This document shows, piece by piece, positions 58,482 to 64,000 of a DNA stretch of 64,000 bases. Every line of letters begins with the position of its first letter. Position 1 is the first letter of the stretch. A program made the translations under genes and the position numbers. This DNA is from WHSW01 sp963705955. Its GTDB lineage: Bacteria; Actinomycetota; Thermoleophilia; Solirubrobacterales; 70-9. The stretch spans positions 1-64,000 of the forward strand of contig CAVPLH010000007.1 in the NCBI GenBank assembly GCA_963705955.1, given 5' to 3'. The notes under the pieces were generated by a model. The model saw nothing but the letters and a program-made list of their open reading frames with translations, was not told the DNA's origin and made no database searches.

Positions 58482-59976
58482 TTGCTCGAAGCGCTCGGCG
58501 AGATCTCCGACCTCGGCCGCGCCCGGGCGCTGCTCGCCTGGGACGAGCGCACGAAGATGCCGCCCGGCGGGGCCGCGGCCCGGGCCGAGCAGATCGCGAC
58601 CCTGACCCGACTGCGCCATCAACGGCTCTCGGCCGACCGGATCGGCTCGCTCGTCGATCGGCTCGAGGCCGGCCTCGACGGGGCGGGACCCGAGTCGTTC
58701 GACGCGGCGCTCGTCCGCGCGACCCGCCGCGACTGGGAGAAGGCGCGGCGGGTGCCCGCGGAGCTGCGAGCCGAGACGGCGCGGGCGACCTCGCTCGCCG
58801 AGCACGCCTGGGAGGCGGCCCGCGCCGAGTCCGACTTCGCCGCCTTCCTGCCGAGCCTCGAGCGGGTGATCGAGCTGCGGCGCCGCTACGTCGAGTGCTT
58901 CGACGTACGAGCACCCCTACGACCCGCTGCTCGACGACTTCGAGCCCGAGATGAAGACCGCGCAGCTGCGGCCGCTGATCGAGAGCCTGCGCGAGGGCAC
59001 CGTCTCGCTGCTCGAGCGGATCGCGGCCTCCGGTCGCGAGCTCGACGCGGCGCCGCTTCACGGCGAGTTCCCGGTCGCCGAGCAGGAGCGGCTGGCGCGC
59101 CGGGTGGCCGAGCTGCTGCCGCTCGATTCCGGCTCCTGGCGCCTCGACTCGACCGTGCACCCGTTCGCGACCGGGATCGCGATCTCCGATCAGCGGATCA
59201 CGACGCGCTTCGACCCCGGCTACGTCGGGACCGCGCTGTGGGCGGTGATCCACGAGGTCGGCCACGCGATCTACAACAACGGCTACGCGCCCGAGCTCGA
59301 GCGGACGACGCTCGGCCGCTCGGTCTCGCTCGGCTTCGACGAGTCCCAGAGCAGGCTCTGGGAGAACTGGGTCGGGCGCGGCCGACCCTTCCTCGGCTAC
59401 CTGCTGCCGATCCTCGCGGAGCGCTTCCCGCAGCGGTTCGCCGGCCTCGACGCCGACGGCCTCTACCGGGCCGCGAACCGGGTCGAGCCTTCGCTGATCC
59501 GGGTCGAGGCCGACGAGGTCACCTACAACCTCCACATCGCGCTGCGCTTCGAGCTCGAGGTCGAGCTGTTCGAGGGCGGCCTCCAGGCGCGCGAGCTGCC
59601 CGACGCGTGGCGCGCGATCGTCGCCCGCTACCTCGGGATCGAGGTCCCCGACGACGCCCACGGGGTGCTCCAGGACGTCCACTGGGCGGACGGGTCGTTC
59701 GGCTACTTCCCCACCTACTCGCTCGGCAACCTGATCGCCGCCGCGGTCTGGGAGCGGGCCCGAGCGGCGCTCGGCGACCTCGACTCGCAGCTCGCGGCCG
59801 GCGAGCTCGAGCCGCTTCGCGATCACCTACGCGAGCAGATCTACCGCCACGGCGCCAAGCTGCTGCCCGACGAGATGGTCGCCGAGGTGACCGGTGGCCC
59901 GCTCGACACGGCGCCGCTGCTCGCCCATCTGGAGCGCAAGTACGGCGAGCTCTACGGGTTCGGCGAGCCCGGCTGA
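58482..59976 (+). CDS. M32-family carboxypeptidase, one frameshift
   Basis: A TTG at 58482 begins LEALGEISDLGRARALLAWD and ERTKMPPGGAAARAEQIATL. A frame change near 58905 leads to FEPEMKTAQLRPLIESLREG. Zinc site: ALWAVIHEVGHAIYNNGYAP (HExxH) and SVSLGFDESQSRLWENWVGR. In most M32 enzymes the second motif is HESQS; here it reads DESQS, leaving the glutamate ligand. Later come RVEADEVTYNLHIALRFELE and VHWADGSFGYFPTYSLGNLI, all canonical. About 498 residues. Confidence 0.88.
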
Positions 59977-60107
59977 GCCGGGTCGGGACTTGCCGACACG
60001 CCCGCCGACCCGGGACGCCGGCCGACCCGCGACGGCCCGCCGACCCGAGGGTTTGTCAGCCGTGCGGCGACAAACCCGCGACTCGAACCACGCGCGGAGC
60101 TCCGGCG

Positions 60108-60777
60108 CTAGGAGGCCTTGGCGATCGCCCGGTCCATCGCCGCGGCCGGGCTCTCGACCACCTTGCCGTGGCCCGGTGCGAGCCGGGGCGGGTCGAGCGC
60201 CCGCAGCGCCCGTGCGGAGTCGAGCGCGGTCGGCCGGTGCCAGGTCGCGAGGTAGGGGAGCGGGAAGAGCCAGTTCGCCTTCGCGCAGGTCGCGACGCCG
60301 CCGAGGGTCGAGTACGCGTCGCCGCAGTAGAGGGTCCTGTCGCGGGTGTCGAGCAGCGCCACGTGGCCGGGCGTGTGCCCGGGGGCCGCGATCACCTCGA
60401 GCGAGCCGACGCGGTCTCCCGCCGACGACCGTGCGGTCGGGCTTCCGCTTCGCGCCGGGGAAGCCGCCGCGGACCTTGTCGACCGGCTCGCCGGGCTCGA
60501 GGGTCTTGTCCTTGTCGAGCAACCGGGCGTCGCGGGTGGAGATGATCACCTCGGCGTCGGGCACGCGCTCGGCGAGCGCGTCGAGCGAGCCGATGTGGTC
60601 GCCGTGGGCGTGGGTGAGCAGGATCCGCCGGATCGGCGCGCCCTCGGCGTCGGCGGCGGCCGCGATCACGCCGGCCGATCCCGCGATCATCGTGTCGATC
60701 ACGGTCAGGCCGTCCTCCTCTTCGACCAGGTAGGCGTTCACGAACCCGAGCCGGCTGATCCGGTTTACGGTCGCCAT
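60108..60777 (-). CDS. MBL-fold metallohydrolase, one frameshift
   Basis: The ATG at 60777 begins MATVNRISRLGFVNAYLVEE. The metal motif is RILLTHAHGDHIGSLDALAE. A frame change near 60425 joins LEVIAAPGHTPGHVALLDTR and TLYCGDAYSTLGGVATCAKA, with the last histidine in RLAPGHGKVV. About 223 residues, glyoxalase II-like. Confidence 0.88.
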
Positions 60778-60830
60778 CGGACAGCCAGGCTCAGCGTTGC
60801 CGGTCGCGGCGGCGCGGCTATCCTCAGCCG

Positions 60831-61283
60831 ATGCCCGGCGTCGTCGAGCAGATCGCGATCACGCCGACCGAGTCGGCGCTCCCGGAACGGGTCGAGTCGG
60901 TCGCGGCACCGGCCGGCCAGGGCCTGGTCGGCGACCGCTACTTTCTCGAGCGGCCCGAGAAGCGCGAGTCCGGAAGCGACATCACGCTGATCGAGGCCGA
61001 GGCGCTCGAGGCGTTCACGGCCGAGACCGGGATCGCGCTCAGCCACGAGGAGTCGCGCCGCAACATCCTCACCCGCGGGATCGGGCTCAACGATCTGGTC
61101 GGGAGGCGCTTCCGGGTCGGTGAGGTGGAGTGCGTCGGGATCGAGCTCTGCGAGCCCTGCAACCACCTCCAGAGCCTGACGCGCCCCGGGGTGCTGCGGG
61201 GAATGGTCCACCGCGCCGGTCTCAACGCCGAGGTCGTCACGGGCGGGACGATGGCGGTCGGCGACGAGGTCGAGGAGCTTTGA
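60831..61283 (+). CDS. MOSC-domain protein
   Basis: The ATG 60831 opens MPGVVEQIAITPTESALPER. The core is GLVGDRYFLERPEKRESGSD, SRRNILTRGIGLNDLVGRRF and VGIELCEPCNHLQSLTRPGV with the conserved cysteine. 150 residues. MOSC proteins bind molybdenum cofactor or transfer sulfur. Confidence 0.88.
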   Translation: MPGVVEQIAITPTESALPERVESVAAPAGQGLVGDRYFLERPEKRESGSDITLIEAEALEAFTAETGIALSHEESRRNILTRGIGLNDLVGRRFRVGEVECVGIELCEPCNHLQSLTRPGVLRGMVHRAGLNAEVVTGGTMAVGDEVEEL

Positions 61284-61287
61284 CGAG

Positions 61288-62664
61288 GTGAGCCTCGGGG
61301 GCAGGGTCGCGGTCGCCGCGATCGCGACAATCGTGCTCGCCGCGGCGGCTCCCGCGTCGGGGGCGGTGAGCGAGGGCGTGTTCACCGTCAAGGGTGCGCC
61401 GGCGCCCGGGCCCGACCGGTTCGACCAGGTGCTCGTGCACCGGTTCGGGCCGAAGAGCGCGAAGCGCGTCCTCGTGCTGATGCCCGGGACCCAGGGCGGC
61501 GCCGGGGACTTCACGATCGACGGCCGCTGGCTCGCCTCCCATGTCAAGGGCCTCCAGGTCTGGGCGATCGACCGCCGCACCTACGCGCTCGAGGACACGT
61601 CGGTCTTCGAGCAGGGCCTCGCCGGCGAGCGCTCGCCGCAGGAGGTCTTCGACTACTACCTCGGCTGGATCAGCGGCGCGACGCCGCCCAGCCACTACAA
61701 CTTCGTCGACACGTCGCAGCTCGGCTTCACCCGCGAGTGGGGGATGAAGGTCGCGCTCGACGACGCGCGCCGGGTGGTGAAGCTGGCCCGCGAGGGCGGG
61801 CGTAGGGTGATCCTCGGGGGTCACTCGCTCGGCGCCTCGCTGACCGTCGCCTACGCCGCCTGGGACTTCAACGGCCGTCCCGGCTACAAGGACCTCGACG
61901 GGTTGGTGCTGATCGACGGGGGGCTGCTCGGCAGCTTCGACGCCTACGACCTCGCCCAGGCCAAGGAGCAGATCACGGCACTGCAATCCGCCAGCCCGTT
62001 CCTCGACCTGCTCGGCACCGGGATCCCCGAGGCGGCAGGGTTGTTCGCCGAGCTCGGGGGGCTGTTCGCGAAGCTCGACCCGACCGGCGACGGCTCGACC
62101 CTGCAGAACTTCCCGCTGCTGCCGCCCGACTTCAAGCCCGCGGTCCCGGCGACCAACCGCGCCATCCTCGGCTACGCGTTCGATCGCGACAGCTCGCCGC
62201 CGAGCCTCGGTCTGTTGCACGTGAACGCCGGCGGCCTCGCCGATTCGGGAACTCCGCGCGACTGGGTCGACGGCGGCGTCACCCCGGTCGCCAACCTCGC
62301 CGACACCTTCGCCCAGGAGCCGACCAACGCGGTCGAGTGGTTCTTCCCGACCCGGCTGACGATCGACACCAACGGCGCCGACCAGATGCGGATGAACGAC
62401 GTCGGCAGGTTCCTCGGGCTGCGGCTCGAGCACACCAGGCAGGTGGACCTGCCGCTCTACGCCTTCCAGACCGACCTCCCCGACGCGCACGTGCTCGATG
62501 GTGCGCGTGCCTTCATCAAGCGCTCGGCGACGAGCAGCGCAGAGGCGGTGCTCGTCAACCGCGACCCGCAGACCAGCCACCTCGACCCGCTGACCGCGGC
62601 TCCGCCGGCGAACGACTTCCTGCGGACCGTGAAGCCGTTCCTGGCCGGGGCGTTCGGGCGCTGA
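61288..62664 (+). CDS. secreted alpha/beta-hydrolase-like protein
   Basis: GTG 61288 opens a signal peptide, VAVAAIATIVLAAAAPASGA. The fold shows VLVLMPGTQGGAGDFTIDGR and the nucleophile elbow RRVILGGHSLGASLTVAYAA (GHSLG serine). A long cap includes LTIDTNGADQMRMNDVGRFL. 458 residues. Substrate unknown. Follows the MOSC gene by four bases. Confidence 0.75.
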   Translation: MSLGGRVAVAAIATIVLAAAAPASGAVSEGVFTVKGAPAPGPDRFDQVLVHRFGPKSAKRVLVLMPGTQGGAGDFTIDGRWLASHVKGLQVWAIDRRTYALEDTSVFEQGLAGERSPQEVFDYYLGWISGATPPSHYNFVDTSQLGFTREWGMKVALDDARRVVKLAREGGRRVILGGHSLGASLTVAYAAWDFNGRPGYKDLDGLVLIDGGLLGSFDAYDLAQAKEQITALQSASPFLDLLGTGIPEAAGLFAELGGLFAKLDPTGDGSTLQNFPLLPPDFKPAVPATNRAILGYAFDRDSSPPSLGLLHVNAGGLADSGTPRDWVDGGVTPVANLADTFAQEPTNAVEWFFPTRLTIDTNGADQMRMNDVGRFLGLRLEHTRQVDLPLYAFQTDLPDAHVLDGARAFIKRSATSSAEAVLVNRDPQTSHLDPLTAAPPANDFLRTVKPFLAGAFGR

Positions 62665-62670
62665 GCGGCC

Positions 62671-63021
62671 TCAGGTCGCGTAGTCCTCGCTGCCGATGAT
62701 GTGCAGCGAGACGTAGGGCTCGTCGCCGACGACCCAGCTGTCGTGGCCCGGCGGGACGTAGAAGAAATCGCCCGGCCCCATGACGATCTCGGCCCCGTCG
62801 TCCATCTTCGCCACCGCCCTGCCGCTGAGCACGAGGCCGACGTGCTCGACCTCGCAGGAGCTCTGACCGGAGGCGGCGCCGACGTGCTCGGACCACTTCC
62901 ATCCCGGCTCGTAGGTCGCGCGGCCGAGCGTCGCCGGCCCGACCCGGTAGAGCTCGAACCTCCCCTTCTCGAACGTGCGCGTCTCGGTCGGGGAGTCGAA
63001 GTTGATCGTCGTCAGATCCAC
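62671..63021 (-). CDS. cupin-domain protein
   Basis: GTG 63021 starts DLTTINFDSPTETRTFEKGR. Cupin motifs: YEPGWKWSEHVGAASG, VEHVGLVLSGRAVAKMDDGA and GPGDFFYVPPGHDSWVVGDE. 116 residues. Lies after the MerR gene on the same strand. Confidence 0.85.
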   Translation of the reverse strand: MDLTTINFDSPTETRTFEKGRFELYRVGPATLGRATYEPGWKWSEHVGAASGQSSCEVEHVGLVLSGRAVAKMDDGAEIVMGPGDFFYVPPGHDSWVVGDEPYVSLHIIGSEDYAT

Positions 63022-63068
63022 GCCCGGGAGTTTCGCACCGCGAACACGCGCGGCGGCCTCGCGGGGAC

Positions 63069-63527
63069 TCAGGAGCGCCGCGAAGGATCGCGGTCGAGCT
63101 CGCGCATCCGATCGCGGACCCGGCGGCGCTTCGCGACCAGCTCGGCCTCGAGCTTTGCGATCGCGTCGCGGCGGCGGCGGATCAGCTCGAGCTGGCGGTC
63201 GATGTGCGCCGAGGCCTCCTCGAGGACCTCGCGGCGGCGCACCGGGTCCTCGATCCCCGAGTGCCACTCGCGCCGCAGGCCGGCTCGCGCGTCCTCCGCC
63301 GCGGCGAGCTCGCGCAGCTCCTCGAGCGAGATCCCGAGCACGGCCTTGAGCTCGAGCAGCTCGCGGAGCCGCTCGACGTCGGCGTCGTCGTAGAGCCGGT
63401 GGGCGCCGGGCTCGCGCGGGCCCGAGCGCGGCAGCAGCCCGAGCTCCTCGTAGTAGCGGATCGTCCGCGGCGTCGTCTCGGTGCGCTCGGCGACCTCGCC
63501 GATGCGCAGCCGGCGCTGCGCGCTCAT
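63069..63527 (-). CDS. MerR-family transcriptional regulator
   Basis: The ATG at 63527 overlaps the MFS stop. HTH and wing: RIGEVAERTETTPRTIRYYE, ELGLLPRSGPREPGAHRLYD. A dimerising helix with REVLEEASAHIDRQLELIRR follows. No effector cysteines. 152 residues. Likely controls the coupled MFS gene. Confidence 0.9.
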   Translation of the reverse strand: MSAQRRLRIGEVAERTETTPRTIRYYEELGLLPRSGPREPGAHRLYDDADVERLRELLELKAVLGISLEELRELAAAEDARAGLRREWHSGIEDPVRRREVLEEASAHIDRQLELIRRRRDAIAKLEAELVAKRRRVRDRMRELDRDPSRRS

Positions 63528-64000
63528 GCCGCCACCTGGCCGGTGGCGACGCCGGAGCGGTCGCCCGGAGCGGTTTCATCCTGCGCCGATTCGGCGTGGC
63601 GCGGGCGCAGCAGCGTCACGGCGGCTCCGATCAGCGAGGTCGCGGCGAGCACCCAGAGCGCCGTGTGCATGTTGTGGATGAACGGTTCGAGCTTCGCCTG
63701 CGAGAGGTGATCGGTGACCCCGGAGAAGATGCTCAGCAGGACGTCCTTCGGCACCGACGCGGTGACCACCGCGAGCACGAAGGCGATCGAGATCACGGCG
63801 CCGGTGTTCTGAAGCATCATCCGCGCGCCGGCGGCGATCCCGCGCCGGTGGGCCGGCACCGCCCCCATCATCGCCGCCGTGTTCGGGGAGTTGAACATCC
63901 CCGAGCCGACGCCGACCAGGAACAGCCACAGCGCGCTCTCCCAGTAGGCGCTCGTCTCGACCAGCGTCGTCATCAGCGCGAGCGCGATCGCGCTGATGAT
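63524..64000 (-). CDS. MFS transporter, C-terminal part, runs off the window
   Basis: The visible part has four to five helices, including WLFLVGVGSGMFNSPNTAAM and ISIAFVLAVVTASVPKDVLL. It ends DRSGVATGQVAA, overlapping the MerR start by four bases. The N-terminus lies outside the window. DHA2-like by its GSGMFNSPNTAAM segment. Confidence 0.85.
   Translation of the reverse strand: MISAIALALMTTLVETSAYWESALWLFLVGVGSGMFNSPNTAAMMGAVPAHRRGIAAGARMMLQNTGAVISIAFVLAVVTASVPKDVLLSIFSGVTDHLSQAKLEPFIHNMHTALWVLAATSLIGAAVTLLRPRHAESAQDETAPGDRSGVATGQVAA

Noticed and set aside
57040..59826. 928-codon minus-strand frame
   Set aside because: It lies antisense to the CorA-type and M32 genes, both of which have full motifs; no domain is seen in it.

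Overview
The window is high-GC DNA with the gene style of an actinobacterium. Families such as a PPOX/F420-type flavin enzyme, a deazaflavin-dependent nitroreductase, several LLM flavin enzymes, a TM0106-type RecB nuclease, ECF sigma factors and many GTG/TTG starts fit the Thermoleophilia/Solirubrobacterales. That placement is inference; no rRNA or other marker is present.

Layout. (1) About 1-12,200 is an accessory island with visibly lower GC than the rest. It reads as a DNA phosphorothioation-type (Ssp/Dnd) defence locus. On the plus strand are the C-terminal part of a large ATPase-like protein, a PAPS-reductase-family sulfur-transfer enzyme (SGGKDS), a degenerate DGQHR-like protein, a small unknown protein, a GIY-YIG-like protein, a DndB-like DGQHR protein and an SNF2 helicase. 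Facing them on the minus strand are an unknown protein, an AAA/DUF3696 ATPase and a TerB-like protein. A divergent phosphorothioation-associated methyltransferase closes the island. Reading frames here are broken roughly every 100-200 bases in 1-6 kb; both insertions and homopolymer losses occur and motifs survive in the corrected frames, so uncorrected long-read error is the likeliest cause. (2) 12.35-16.7 kb holds an ARPP-1-like gene with a TM0106-family nuclease, and small hypotheticals. (3) 16.8-21.5 kb holds an ECF sigma/membrane protein/small protein operon, a PD40 propeller protein and a sigma/HTH/ImmA-IrrE operon. (4) 21.7-33.5 kb holds a HIRAN protein, transporters (two DHA2 MFS pumps, one ABC-2 exporter), an arylsulfotransferase, an alpha/beta hydrolase and a SigJ-like ECF factor. 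(5) 33.7-40.3 kb is a ROK-regulated sugar ABC transporter (XylFGH-like) with LLM and Gfo/Idh enzymes. (6) 40.4-51.8 kb holds MFS transporters, a SprT-like protease, a flippase-like membrane protein, a deacetylase, typA and DUF2294. (7) 51.9-64 kb holds a DEAD-box helicase, M3 and M32 peptidases, a CorA-type transporter, MBL, MOSC, cupin and MerR genes and the end of another MFS gene.

The two signals I would follow first are the island, whose gene set is unusual (degenerate and intact DGQHR proteins, GIY-YIG, SNF2, a facing unknown/AAA/TerB operon), and a shared 5' leader at about 51,948-52,062 and 56,829-56,939. The leader places the same long-loop hairpin directly before the ribosome-binding site of two unrelated genes: the DEAD-box helicase and a small zinc-ribbon/HTH protein.

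Many genes outside the island also carry single frameshifts. I give gene limits across these and say where the frame changes. Corrected frames are my own reading and were not computed.
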